From: Salinimonas chungwhensis DSM 16280 | Lineage (GTDB): Bacteria > Pseudomonadota > Gammaproteobacteria > Enterobacterales > Alteromonadaceae | Length of the DNA: 64,000 nt | NCBI RefSeq assembly: GCF_000378185.1 | Contig: NZ_KB899376.1 | Span: 276,357 to 340,356 of the forward strand | Direction: 5' to 3' | In this document: in pieces, positions 8,289-17,545 of the stretch | Position numbering within the stretch: the first letter of the stretch is position 1 | Layout: the number at the start of each line of letters is the position of its first letter | Program-made: the position numbers and the translations under genes | The notes under the pieces: generated by a model | The model's database searches: none | What the model saw: the letters and a program-made list of their open reading frames with translations, nothing else | Told to the model about the DNA's origin: nothing

Positions 8289-9056
8289 TTATACAAACTG
8301 AAAATGTGCGGTTGTCTGCTCACGGATTTGTCCGGCCGGGGTATACGTGCGCTCAGTCCAGCTGGCACAACCGTTCCGTTTAACCAGAATAAGTGTAGAT
8401 GCGCGTGTGCCGTAATCCGGAGACTGAATAAATATCGGCGAAAGACGCTTCTCCCACTCCACGGGAACACCGGTATCCGGTAACGTGCTCTGGGGGGCTT
8501 CAGTTTTATCTTTTAGCAGGGAAAACAGGGTTTCTTCAGACAGGACATCGTTTTCTGCGCAATATTGTGACAGCGCACTGACGCCTCGAGACACCTTCGG
8601 CCATGGGTCATTCAGGGCACCATTGGACAAACCATGGATTCCAGAAGTCAGTACTTCTACATCACCGGTCTGATTGTTATAAACCTGTAAATTACGCCAG
8701 TCACCATAGAGCAGATTAAAGCCGTTGTAGTTGTTTCTGCGAGCCTGTAGTGCCTGTTGAAAGGCGTCATCATCATATTGATGAGTTAAAAAATCGACTA
8801 CCAGCTCTCCACGTGATTTAGCATCTGGACGCGCCTCGTCCGACCGGCGAATATTTGTTACGCCGGCAATGCGTCCGCTCCGTGTGACCCCCATCCAGGT
8901 TCCTCCAGCGCGTAAGTCTTTACCGGCAAATATAGGCGGGTGCGTCGGCCAGATATGTGAAGACTGGGTAGGGCGCTCGTGAAACTCGTCGCGATTAGCG
9001 GCAATTATCAACGGGTAATCTTTACGTTGATCTCTGGCGATGAATAAAATACACAT
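8289..9056 (-). CDS. NRDE (TANGO2-like) family protein
   Basis: This 255-residue protein begins with MCILFIARD and AANRDEFHERPT, the Asn-Arg-Asp-Glu signature that names the family. It continues with the typical GTWMGVTRSGRIAGVTNIR, RGELVVDFL, YNGFNLLYGD and GLSNGALNDPWPKV. Family members (human TANGO2 is the best known) have an Ntn-hydrolase-like fold. Their biochemical role is unsettled; haem handling or metabolite repair has been proposed. It is divergent from the PLP enzyme at 9259, and the 202 bases between them hold both promoters. Confidence 0.88.
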   Translation of the reverse strand: MCILFIARDQRKDYPLIIAANRDEFHERPTQSSHIWPTHPPIFAGKDLRAGGTWMGVTRSGRIAGVTNIRRSDEARPDAKSRGELVVDFLTHQYDDDAFQQALQARRNNYNGFNLLYGDWRNLQVYNNQTGDVEVLTSGIHGLSNGALNDPWPKVSRGVSALSQYCAENDVLSEETLFSLLKDKTEAPQSTLPDTGVPVEWEKRLSPIFIQSPDYGTRASTLILVKRNGCASWTERTYTPAGQIREQTTAHFQFV

Positions 9057-9258
9057 GGGGCAATACGTCTCCTGTTAGCCTCGAGTGCGTTTTTCTTATA
9101 ATACGTGGCGTGAGGCTTAGATCATACTGTGGCTGAACCCGTGTCTGCCTAAAATGATATAAAAGTATGCATTTGACAAGGTGTAAGCCAGCACATTTGA
9201 AAAAAATTGTGCTACCGTTGCAGCAAGCCAGATGAGACTTTTTGCAGGAGACGCCGCA

Positions 9259-10500
9259 GTGAAACAAACAGGCTTTACCACTACCCAGGTACACGCTGAT
9301 CGAAAATGTAACTCCCCTCAGGACGGCGCCGTCCATACCGCATCAACAAATTCTGTATTATTTGAGTATAAAGATGCGCAGTCTATTGTAGATGTTTTCC
9401 AGGGTAAAAAGGCCGGTCATGTGTATTCACGTTCTTCCTCCGGAGCGGTAACAGCACTGGCTAATCAGGTTAACCTGTTAGAAAAAGGCGTGGGTGCGGT
9501 GTGTTTTGCAACCGGAATGGGCGCATTAAGCAGTACGTTTTTTTCGTTGTTTAAAAGCGGTGATCATCTGATTGTCAGTCAGTATTTATTTGGCAATACC
9601 CGCAGTTTGATGAATACTCTTGCAGATATGGGCATTCAAATCAGCTTTGTGGATGTCACCGCTTTACAAAGTATCAAAGAAGCCTATCAGCCCAATACCC
9701 GGGCGGTATTCACAGAAACTGTTGCTAATCCGGTGACCCAGGTTGCGGATATTCAGGCTATTGGGCGGTATTGTAAAGAACGACAAATTTTGTTGCTGGT
9801 GGACAACACCATGACTCCGCCTCCGGTGTTCAATGCACAAAAAGCAGGGGCCAGTCTTATTATATGTTCTTTAACCAAGTACGTCGGTGGCCATGGTAAT
9901 GCACTTGGTGGTGCGGTTATAGATACCGGCCAATTCGACTGGCGGCAATTTGATAATATTAAACCGGCTTATCAGGTCGATGATGTCAGCCAATGGGGCC
10001 TGACCCAGATAAAAAAGAAAGGACTTAGGGATATGGGCGCCACGCTGGCACCTGAAGCAGCACATAAGCTCGCAGTGGGGATGGAAACCATGGGTTTGCG
10101 GATCCCGCGAAGTTGTGAAAATGCCAAACATCTGGCCACCTTTTTAGATAATCACCCGAAAGTTGATCGGGTTTATTACCCTGGGTTGGCAGATCATCCA
10201 CAACACTTTATTGCCCGCGAGCAAATGGAGTCTGGATATGGCGCAATTTTAAGCGTAGATCTGGTGAATAAAATAGATCCTATTGCATTTTTAAATCAGC
10301 TTGAACTGGTCATTTGTGCAACGCATTTAGGCGATAACCGAACTCTTGCATTGCCAGTAGCAAGTACTATTTTCCATGAAAGTGGTGAGCAGGAGCGCCA
10401 GAAAATGGGTATCTCGGATACGATGATCCGCATATCGGTGGGAATCGAAGATATCGATGATATTATCGCTGACTTCGCACAGGCGCTTGACGCGTTTTAA
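9259..10500 (+). CDS. Cystathionine gamma-synthase family PLP enzyme
   Basis: The GTG at 9259 follows GCAGGAG at good spacing, so it is preferred to the in-frame ATG at 9232, giving 413 residues. It is a Cys/Met-metabolism PLP enzyme: HVYSRSSSGAVTAL, CFATGMGALSSTFFSLFKSGDH, VDNTMTPPPVF, the PLP-lysine motif SLTKYVGGHGNALGG, and the C-terminal MIRISVGIEDIDDI. The family includes cystathionine gamma-synthase, beta/gamma-lyases and O-acetylhomoserine sulfhydrylase. The extended YQVDDVSQWGLTQIKKKG loop differs from classical MetB, so the exact reaction is left open. Confidence 0.88.
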   Translation: MKQTGFTTTQVHADRKCNSPQDGAVHTASTNSVLFEYKDAQSIVDVFQGKKAGHVYSRSSSGAVTALANQVNLLEKGVGAVCFATGMGALSSTFFSLFKSGDHLIVSQYLFGNTRSLMNTLADMGIQISFVDVTALQSIKEAYQPNTRAVFTETVANPVTQVADIQAIGRYCKERQILLLVDNTMTPPPVFNAQKAGASLIICSLTKYVGGHGNALGGAVIDTGQFDWRQFDNIKPAYQVDDVSQWGLTQIKKKGLRDMGATLAPEAAHKLAVGMETMGLRIPRSCENAKHLATFLDNHPKVDRVYYPGLADHPQHFIAREQMESGYGAILSVDLVNKIDPIAFLNQLELVICATHLGDNRTLALPVASTIFHESGEQERQKMGISDTMIRISVGIEDIDDIIADFAQALDAF

Positions 10501-10510
10501 TACCATTCTG

Positions 10511-10533
10511 GCCGTGGCAGTCACTGCCACGGC
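10511..10533. terminator. Perfect 10-bp hairpin between convergent genes
   Basis: GCCGTGGCAG and CTGCCACGGC flank a 3-base loop in the 45 bases between the convergent PLP enzyme and M1 peptidase genes. No good T-tract follows on either strand, so it may be a weak or factor-assisted terminator or simply a stable 3' end. Confidence 0.5.
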
Positions 10534-10545
10534 GCCGCAAGTGGC

Positions 10546-12255
10546 TCACGAGCTTTCTTTGTTTGCCCTGAAGGTTTCGTAACGTTTTTCCTGCCGTAAC
10601 AGTTTACTTTGCGGGTCAACGATCACGATGTCATCTGGTTTTACCCTAATATTCTGCGGACGGCTTAAATTCAATGTCTGCACTTCGCCATTGATGCTGA
10701 CTTCAACGGGCATTGGAAAGGCTTTTGTCTGGGGGACGGTCCAGGACAGCGTCAGGCTGGAATCACTTCTGGCAATATTCAGCCGGGGCAGATCAGCTTC
10801 AAAAAGATAAATGTCAAAAAACCAGTCCAGAGATTTGCCATGATGTTTATTCATAATCTTTATAAAATCACGGGTATTGCGCTGTAGAGGTGAAAAGGTA
10901 CCCGGGCGGGGTGAGACGGTGCCATAGACCAGCTCGCGTATGCCATTAAAAAAATCAGCATCTCCCATCAGATAGCGTAACGTGTGCATAACCCAGGCGC
11001 CCTTATAATAAAGATCCAGCCCCGGCCCTTCTTTGGCGCGGGCAACTTCATTTTCAGAGCGGATCATGCCAGAGACAAGCGGTGCATCATTGGCGATCGA
11101 TTTGCGAATCTTATTCATATAAGCCAGATATGCCAGATTGCCATGCAGATACTGTGCATATAGCGGCTGCATATAGGTTCCCAGCCCCTCATGTAACCAC
11201 ATATGATCCCAGTTTGTATTGGTCATCTGGTTACCAAACCATTCATGTGCCAGTTCATGTTGCATTAACCAGTCGAAACCATATTCATCTTTTGCATAGC
11301 CGTTGCCATAGGCATTGATAGTCTGGTGTTCCATACCTTTATGCGGTGTTTGTACTATCCCCACTTTTTCATCACCAAACGGATAAGGGCCAATTACCTG
11401 TTCGAAAAAGGTTAGCATCTGGGGCAGTTCTTCAAACAATGTTCGGGCCTGTTGAGGTTTATCATCACGCAGAAAGTAGTAGACCATGGGAAAACGGTTA
11501 CCGAAGATACTTTTGTAACCTTCCTCAAGCTTATCGTAGGGGCCGATATTAAATGCAATACCGTATGTATTGATAGGGGAGGTAACGCGCCAGTGGAAAG
11601 TATTTGCCGCTTCCAGTTCGGTGATATCGGCCAGATTACCATTGCTCACACCAACCAGATGTTTCGGCACAGTGATATTTATATCCGCTGTTTTTGGCTC
11701 ACCAAATGGCTGATCAATACATGGCCAGATGAGATCGCAGCCTTCACCCTGAACAGCGCTGACTACCCACGGACTACCCTGCGGTGTCTGGGACCACACT
11801 ACGCCGCCACTCCATGGTGGATTTGGCGCTGTGCGTGGCTGCCCGTAATAATCAATTTTTAAGGTTAACGGGAAACTGACGGCCTGGCGGGGTGTAATCA
11901 AAAGCTGACCATCAGGATTTTTAACATTACCGGCTGGCACTGGTTCTGAGTTTATCCACACCTGCTCAATTTTAAAGCGGGTATCCAAATCCACGGACAA
12001 TGTGCGTTTTGGACGTTGTGCATCCAGGGTCAGCGTGGCTGAGCCAAATAGCACCTTGCGTTTAAAATCAAAATTAAACCAAAGCTCAGCATGCTCTATG
12101 GACAACCCTTGCTGTAACGGTGGGGCAAAACCACCGGATTTAAGCGTGTAGGGCGTAGAAAGCTCTCGTGAAGGCTCGCCTTTTATAATCGGGTCCCGAC
12201 TTGCGCATCCAATTAAAACTACCAATGGGATAAGCCCCATCGCGAACATTCGCAT
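10546..12255 (-). CDS. M1-family metallopeptidase, predicted lipoprotein
   Basis: The ATG at 12255 is chosen because CAGGAAT precedes it and the resulting N-terminus is a lipoprotein signal peptide with lipobox LIGC (C17). This gives 569 residues. The M1 aminopeptidase features are all present: an N-terminal beta domain, the exopeptidase motif GMEHQ (GxMEN-like), the zinc motif HELAHEWFGNQ and the downstream Glu in WLHEGLGTY. It lacks the long C-terminal helical domain of PepN. It probably trims peptides at the cell envelope. It ends in a convergent arrangement with the PLP enzyme. Confidence 0.88.
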   Translation of the reverse strand: MRMFAMGLIPLVVLIGCASRDPIIKGEPSRELSTPYTLKSGGFAPPLQQGLSIEHAELWFNFDFKRKVLFGSATLTLDAQRPKRTLSVDLDTRFKIEQVWINSEPVPAGNVKNPDGQLLITPRQAVSFPLTLKIDYYGQPRTAPNPPWSGGVVWSQTPQGSPWVVSAVQGEGCDLIWPCIDQPFGEPKTADINITVPKHLVGVSNGNLADITELEAANTFHWRVTSPINTYGIAFNIGPYDKLEEGYKSIFGNRFPMVYYFLRDDKPQQARTLFEELPQMLTFFEQVIGPYPFGDEKVGIVQTPHKGMEHQTINAYGNGYAKDEYGFDWLMQHELAHEWFGNQMTNTNWDHMWLHEGLGTYMQPLYAQYLHGNLAYLAYMNKIRKSIANDAPLVSGMIRSENEVARAKEGPGLDLYYKGAWVMHTLRYLMGDADFFNGIRELVYGTVSPRPGTFSPLQRNTRDFIKIMNKHHGKSLDWFFDIYLFEADLPRLNIARSDSSLTLSWTVPQTKAFPMPVEVSINGEVQTLNLSRPQNIRVKPDDIVIVDPQSKLLRQEKRYETFRANKESS

Positions 12256-12674
12256 GATGATTCCTGTAGATGGTTTATTAAATAACTGACAATAATGACC
12301 TGAATAATGTTCCGCGTACAGCCTTTCACAATAAATCAATAACGATTATCGCTGTGAAAATCAGCTATTCACTAACAACGCCATAAGCGCAATAAAGGTG
12401 ACAATCACTCAGAACGCTACCTCCACCACAGCGTTCTGGCACCAAAGGACTAGCAGGTAAACTACTAAGGCGTGGTAGGTGCTTTTTCGGTAAGTTTTCA
12501 GTAAAACATCACGAACATAATGGCCTGTCAACATTGTAAATATTGATCAAAATACATGAATGTGAACACCGATATGTCCGAATAAATCGAATGCCTGATT
12601 CCATATAATGGCCTTTTAATTCGAACCCGCTAAATTACAATCAACTTTCAGTTAATCAATTGCATGGAGCCATA
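12256..12674. other. 419-base intergenic region between divergent genes
   Basis: No convincing gene is seen between the M1 peptidase (leftward) and azoR (rightward). A TATAAT hexamer lies at 12604-12609, about 65 bases before the azoR start, but without a recognisable -35 element at 16-18 bases. A TTGATCAAAATA stretch at 12543 loosely resembles half of an FNR/CRP-type site. An imperfect repeat of AACGCT/AGCGTT around 12413-12446 could form a hairpin. Confidence 0.4.
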
Positions 12675-13286
12675 ATGCGTAATGTCTTAGCCATTTTCTC
12701 AAGCCTTAGCCAACAAGACGGTAACTCCGCCAAACTTACCAGCCAGTATCTTTCGGAATTACAGAAAAATACTGACGTGAATCTCACCACACGGGATTTG
12801 TACACGCAAGAGGGGGGGCATTTGACAAAAGATGAAATGGAGGCATGGATGACAGAACCTGCCTCCCGAAGCGAAAGACAAACTGAGTTGGCTGCCATCT
12901 CTGATGCACTTATTGAAGAAGTAAAAGCGGCGGATGAAATTGTCCTTGGGGTACCTATGTACAATTTCGGCATACCTTCGGCACTGAAAGTATGGATCGA
13001 TCGCGTTGCTCGGGCCGGGGTGACTTTTCGTTACACCGATAATGGGCCTGAAGGACTGCTTGAAAACAAACCGGTCACCGTACTGGCAGCTCGTGGCGGC
13101 CAGTATCAGGGTACAGAGATGGACACGCAAACCCCTTATTTGAAGCATTTTTTCAATTTTCTTGGTATTACAAATGTACGTTTTGTTTATGCCGAAGGGC
13201 TGGCAATGGGGGAGCAGGCTGCCAGTGAGTCATTTTCTCGGGCAAATGAAAAAATTGTTGAACTTACCAGAACCAGCGTTGACTAA
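12675..13286 (+). CDS. azoR: FMN-dependent NADH-azoreductase
   Basis: The ATG at 12675 follows GGAG, giving 203 residues, the usual AzoR length. It is a flavodoxin-like quinone/azo reductase: the phosphate-binding start FSSLSQQDGNSAKLT, the conserved VLGVPMYNFGIPSALKVWIDRVARAGVTFRYT, then AARGGQY and FLGITNVRFVYAEGLAMG. The enzyme reduces quinones and azo compounds with NADH through FMN and protects against electrophile and thiol stress in the cytoplasm. It has its own promoter region and a terminator at 13368. Confidence 0.93.
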   Translation: MRNVLAIFSSLSQQDGNSAKLTSQYLSELQKNTDVNLTTRDLYTQEGGHLTKDEMEAWMTEPASRSERQTELAAISDALIEEVKAADEIVLGVPMYNFGIPSALKVWIDRVARAGVTFRYTDNGPEGLLENKPVTVLAARGGQYQGTEMDTQTPYLKHFFNFLGITNVRFVYAEGLAMGEQAASESFSRANEKIVELTRTSVD

Positions 13287-13367
13287 ATTATTGCAGTTAG
13301 CTAAAGCATAGGGCAATCGCCTTATGTTAGTTCGCTAAGGTGTGTTCCAAGTTGAGTGTGCTTGTTT

Positions 13368-13396
13368 GCCCCGCTGAAATAGCGGGGCTTTTTTAT
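13368..13396 (+). terminator. Rho-independent terminator after azoR
   Basis: GCCCCGCT, a 5-base loop and AGCGGGGC are followed by TTTTTT. It lies about 80 bases past the azoR stop codon. Confidence 0.88.
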
Positions 13397-13540
13397 GTCT
13401 GGTCTATCTTGATTCACTCAATAACCCAAGTAGTAAAATAAGCAAGACGACTGCACATACATTTTCGATGAAGCTTGACCATCGTAAGAGCTGCCTGCTT
13501 ATAATAGGTCACTCTAATAACAAGACAATAAGATGAGCAC

Positions 13541-16039
13541 ATGAAGAAACTTAAATCGTTGCTTGTGGCAGCGGCGGTGACATCAGCACTGGGTGCCTGC
13601 ACCTCAACTTCAGAACAAACACCCGATACCGCTACTGCTAATCAAAGCGCCACAGCATCACCAGCGCCGGTACTGACGCCGCAAACAGAAACTCAGACAG
13701 ATGCTAATCCAGCCGAGATAACGTTAAAAAAAATAATGGCCGATCCCCAATGGCTGGGGCGAGCGCCTCAACAGCCCGGCTTCTCAGTTGATGGCAGCCA
13801 CATCGTTTATGAGCGAGAAAAAATCGACAGCGCGTTAATGGAGGTATTTGCTGCTCCGTTAACTGATGCAGATGATGCCAGTGCGGTTCCAATGCAAGAC
13901 ATTCATCGTTATCGGTTTGATGAAAAAGTAGAGAGTCCTGACGGTTCAGTGACTGCGTTTACGTATAAAGACAGCGTATTTGTGCAGTTTAACGGTGGCG
14001 ATACTGTGCAGCTGACGCGCGGCGGAGCGCCTCTGAGCCATTTGTCGTTTATGACAGATGGCCGACTGATGGCACAAAGCGGTAGCAGCATTATCGCCAT
14101 CGATTTACAGACAGGCCAGCGCACAGCCTTATTAAGCTGGGCATTTACAGAGAAACCCGAAGCGGTTGAGCCGCCCGCTGACTTTATCGCGCAAGAGCAA
14201 GTTACACTGATTGATTACATCGCGTTACAACGAAAGCAGCGCCAGGAACAGGAAGCCCATGACAAGGCATTGGCCAGGGCTAATCAGGCTGTGGCCCCGG
14301 AACCTGTTCACTTTGATCCCGCTTACCGGCTGGTGAGTGCTTCTGTCTCGCCCAAAGGGAATAAAGCGATAGTAGCTATTACCGAAGATAAACCCTGGCG
14401 CGGTGATAACGACATCATGCCCCATTATATTCAGGAAGATGGTCGGATTGATGCAAAAGAGGTCCGCCGTCGCGTTGCCGATGCCAAGCCAGAGAATCAT
14501 CAGCTATGGCTGGTAGATTTAAAGACCGGCCAAAAACAGGAGCTTTCATACGTTAATCTACCAGGGTACAACGAAGATGTGCTGGCTGAAGTTAAAGCAG
14601 AAAATGCCAAAGCCAGGGGCGAGACTTATCAGGTCAATCGCTTGCCGCGAGACATCACACTACTGGAAAGCTGGTACTGGAGTGAACCGTCTATTCGCTG
14701 GCATCAAAACGGTGAACAGGTTGCTGTGATGCTTGAAGCATGGGATAACAAAGACCGCTGGATCGCCACTGTGGATCTCGAAAACAGCGAGTTAGTAACG
14801 CAGCGCCGGTTACATGATGATGCCTGGATAAACTATCGGTTTAACCAGTTTGGCTGGATGAATGACAGTGAAACGCTTTATTTTTTATCCGAAGAGTCCG
14901 GTTATTCTCACTTATATACACAAAAGCCCGGGGAAGCGGCCCGCGCTCTGACGCGCGGTCAGTTTATTGTTGATAAACCTACCCTTACCAGCAACGATCA
15001 GTTTTTCTATTATCAGGCAAATAAGGAGCACCCGGGCATTTACGAGATTTACCGGGTCAATATACAAACCGGCGAAAGCGAAGCGGTCACAGACCTCAAC
15101 GGGATGACTGAGTATGTATTGAGCCCGGATGAAAAAACGTTGCTGTTAACCCATAGTAAGGTGACCCGGCCTCCTGAGCTTTATCTGAAAGCTATTGATG
15201 ACAACACAGCGGCCCGTAAAATAACCAGCACTGTCAGCGATGCCTTCACTGATATGCCCTGGTCTGTGCCGCAAATAGTGGCGATTCCATCTTCGCACAC
15301 TGCGCAGCCTATTTATGCCCGCGTATACCTGCCGGAAAATTACAAGCAGGGAGAGCCTCACCGTGCTGTGGTATTTAACCATGGAGCCGGTTACTTGCAG
15401 AATGCACATCTTGGCTGGTCCGGTTATTTTCGTGAGTTTATGTTTCACAGTTTGTTAACCCAGCAGGGCTATGTGGTGCTGGATATGGATTATCGGGCAT
15501 CGGCCGGGTACGGGCGCGACTGGCGTACTGCAATATACCGGAATATGGGCGAGCCAGAAGTGCAGGACTTGCAGGACGGGGTGAACTGGCTGGTAGAAAA
15601 CGCTAATGTGGATCGCGATCGAATTGGTACGTACGGTGGTTCTTATGGTGGTTTTCTGACCTTTATGTCGATGTTCAATGCCCCTGAGCTGTTTAAAGCG
15701 GGTGCGGCATTGCGACCAGTAACTGACTGGGCGCACTACAATACGCCGTACACTGCCAATATCCTCAACACACCGGATATTGACCCTATTGCTTATCGCA
15801 GAAGCTCACCGATCTATCATGCGGAGGGATTAAAATACCCGCTGCTTATTAATGCGCCTATGGTGGATGACAACGTCTTTTTTGCGGATACGGTCAGACT
15901 GGTCCAGCGTCTGATTGAACTGGAAAAAGAAGACTTTGAAACCGCGATTTATCCGGTGGAGCCCCACGGCTTTGTGCAGCCAAGTTCATGGCTGGACGAG
16001 TACCGTCGCATTTATAAACTGTTTGAAGAAAACTTATAG
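13541..16039 (+). CDS. S9-family (dipeptidyl-peptidase IV-like) serine peptidase, predicted lipoprotein
   Basis: This 832-residue protein begins with a lipoprotein-type signal (MKKLKSLLVAAAVTSALGAC, C20) and a Ser/Thr/Pro-rich linker. An eight-bladed propeller region follows (about 60-600), then a C-terminal alpha/beta-hydrolase. The nucleophile is S701 in GTYGGSYGGF, with candidate acids D776/D777 in APMVDDNVFF and H809 in VEPHGF. This is the DPP-IV/prolyl oligopeptidase arrangement, removing dipeptides or short peptides in the periplasm. It stands alone between two terminators. Confidence 0.92.
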   Translation: MKKLKSLLVAAAVTSALGACTSTSEQTPDTATANQSATASPAPVLTPQTETQTDANPAEITLKKIMADPQWLGRAPQQPGFSVDGSHIVYEREKIDSALMEVFAAPLTDADDASAVPMQDIHRYRFDEKVESPDGSVTAFTYKDSVFVQFNGGDTVQLTRGGAPLSHLSFMTDGRLMAQSGSSIIAIDLQTGQRTALLSWAFTEKPEAVEPPADFIAQEQVTLIDYIALQRKQRQEQEAHDKALARANQAVAPEPVHFDPAYRLVSASVSPKGNKAIVAITEDKPWRGDNDIMPHYIQEDGRIDAKEVRRRVADAKPENHQLWLVDLKTGQKQELSYVNLPGYNEDVLAEVKAENAKARGETYQVNRLPRDITLLESWYWSEPSIRWHQNGEQVAVMLEAWDNKDRWIATVDLENSELVTQRRLHDDAWINYRFNQFGWMNDSETLYFLSEESGYSHLYTQKPGEAARALTRGQFIVDKPTLTSNDQFFYYQANKEHPGIYEIYRVNIQTGESEAVTDLNGMTEYVLSPDEKTLLLTHSKVTRPPELYLKAIDDNTAARKITSTVSDAFTDMPWSVPQIVAIPSSHTAQPIYARVYLPENYKQGEPHRAVVFNHGAGYLQNAHLGWSGYFREFMFHSLLTQQGYVVLDMDYRASAGYGRDWRTAIYRNMGEPEVQDLQDGVNWLVENANVDRDRIGTYGGSYGGFLTFMSMFNAPELFKAGAALRPVTDWAHYNTPYTANILNTPDIDPIAYRRSSPIYHAEGLKYPLLINAPMVDDNVFFADTVRLVQRLIELEKEDFETAIYPVEPHGFVQPSSWLDEYRRIYKLFEENL

Positions 16040-16050
16040 ACAGAGATAGC

Positions 16051-16079
16051 AAAACGGCGCCACTTGGCGCCGTTTTTTT
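16051..16079. terminator. Bidirectional terminator between S9 peptidase and rhombosortase
   Basis: AAAACGGCGCC, a short loop and GGCGCCGTTTTTTT form a symmetrical stem with A/T tracts on both sides. It can end both the rightward peptidase transcript and the leftward rhombosortase transcript, whose stop codon it touches. Confidence 0.88.
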
Positions 16080-16674
16080 ACGCGCTGCGTTTCAACAGTT
16101 GTCTGGTATGCATGGCGCCAAACAGCAGAATGCCGCTTAAAGCACCGTACAGATGTGCATCCACTGCCACGCTGGCATCAATCAACTCAGCCACGCCGGT
16201 ACTGCTACCATATAGTTGCTCATAGATAATTTTCCCAATAACACCAGCCAGCAGCAACCAGCCGGAAAGTATTCCTCTGATAATATCTTTGCTCGCCCCC
16301 CAGACGAACACACCATGGAGGGCGCCTGACAGACCCGCATACCAGATAAGCTGAGGTGAAAACCAGTAAATGCCAAGGGTTGTTCCCAGGCTACACCAAA
16401 TAAACACTTTCAAAAATACGGTAACTGAGAAATGTTCAGCGTAAAGCAGCCATAAAAGCGCCAGGCCGGCTAAATTGAGTAGCAAATGGTAACCATTAGT
16501 GTGCACGAAGTTACCAGTGATAACGCGCCAGGTTTCCCACCCCTGCAGAGCATACCTGTCATAGGCAAGAAGTGTATTGGTCGCGGGTTCAAGAAGATAA
16601 CAGACCAGTGCGGTGATACCGACGATTAATGGCCCCATACTATATTTTGGCGAAACAGGTAGTGACAACATCAT
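16078..16674 (-). CDS. rrtA: Rhombosortase (rhomboid-type intramembrane protease)
   Basis: The 198-residue polytopic membrane protein has WRVITGNFVHTNGYHLLLNLAGLALL near the N-terminus, the active-site serine in YAGLSGALHGVFVWG, and the histidine in DAHLYGALSGI. This compact rhomboid pattern matches rhombosortase, the enzyme thought to cleave GlyGly-CTERM tails of secreted proteins. No GlyGly-CTERM substrate is seen nearby, although the two envelope peptidases upstream are lipoproteins. The start lies at 16674 and the gene is divergent from the enoyl-CoA hydratase gene. Confidence 0.8.
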   Translation of the reverse strand: MMLSLPVSPKYSMGPLIVGITALVCYLLEPATNTLLAYDRYALQGWETWRVITGNFVHTNGYHLLLNLAGLALLWLLYAEHFSVTVFLKVFIWCSLGTTLGIYWFSPQLIWYAGLSGALHGVFVWGASKDIIRGILSGWLLLAGVIGKIIYEQLYGSSTGVAELIDASVAVDAHLYGALSGILLFGAMHTRQLLKRSA

Positions 16675-16765
16675 TCACAGTGATTTTTATTTTTATCCAG
16701 TCTCGCTATCATACCGAAAATTAGCCAGAATTTGTCAGCACTTTAATAAAAAAGGAATACAGACG

Positions 16766-17530
16766 ATGAGTAACGTAATAACCAGCCTGGACGGCGGGAT
16801 CCTCACTATTACTATCGACCGCGCCGATAAAAAAAATGCGCTGACCCGGGATATGTATCAAAGCCTTGCAAGTGCTTTTAACGATGCAGAAGAAAATGAT
16901 GCGGTAAAAGTTATCAAGCTTAATGCCAATGGCGACTGTTTTACTGCAGGGAATGATATCAGTGACTTTGCCAATCAACAGGATAGTCAGCATATTGCGG
17001 AAGTTTCAGCATTTATGCGGGCACTGCTTTATTGTAGTCGGCCGGTGGTCGCCCAGGTCCATGGTATGGCAGTGGGTATTGGCACTACATTATTGTTGCA
17101 CTGTGATCTGGTGTACTGCGAGCCTCAGACGCGTTTTGTGCTGCCGTTTGTTAATCTTGGGCTGGTGCCTGAATTTGCTTCAAGTTACATTCTGCCCCGG
17201 CTGGCAGGTCATCGAAAGGCTGCCGAGTGGCTAATGCTTGGCGACCCCTTTGATGCCGCGCAAGCCAGCCAGTTCGGGCTGGTCAACGCCGTCGTGGATA
17301 ATGATACCCTGGCTGCCCACGTAGAGACGGTTTGCCAGAAACTGGCCCAAAAACCGGCATTTTCGTTAAAACATACTAAATCATTACTGGTCAACAACAA
17401 AGAGTCTATTGATCAGCACATAAACGACGAACTTGATGTTTTTTTGGAAGCTTTGACCACCGAAGCTGCAAAAGAAGCATTTGATGCGTTTTTGCACAAA
17501 CGGCCTGTTAATCCGGAAAAATTCAGATAA
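16766..17530 (+). CDS. Enoyl-CoA hydratase/isomerase family protein
   Basis: The ATG at 16766 (after AAAGGAA) gives 254 residues, the usual crotonase length. The CoA-binding and oxyanion-hole regions are visible: ADKKNALTRDMYQSL, FTAGNDISDFANQ, AVGIGTTLLLHCDLVY, FVLPFVNLGLVPEFASS, and the C-terminal AKEAFDAFLHKRPVNPEKF. The FTAGNDISDF motif resembles Delta3,Delta2-enoyl-CoA isomerase-like members more than classic beta-oxidation hydratases. The gamma-glutamyltransferase gene follows after 15 bases, probably in one transcript. Confidence 0.88.
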   Translation: MSNVITSLDGGILTITIDRADKKNALTRDMYQSLASAFNDAEENDAVKVIKLNANGDCFTAGNDISDFANQQDSQHIAEVSAFMRALLYCSRPVVAQVHGMAVGIGTTLLLHCDLVYCEPQTRFVLPFVNLGLVPEFASSYILPRLAGHRKAAEWLMLGDPFDAAQASQFGLVNAVVDNDTLAAHVETVCQKLAQKPAFSLKHTKSLLVNNKESIDQHINDELDVFLEALTTEAAKEAFDAFLHKRPVNPEKFR

Positions 17531-17545
17531 GGAGACACCGCTATC

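Noticed and set aside
12604-12609. Consensus TATAAT upstream of azoR as a firm promoter call
   Set aside because: No hexamer resembling TTGACA lies 16-18 bases upstream, so it is only mentioned in the gap entry.
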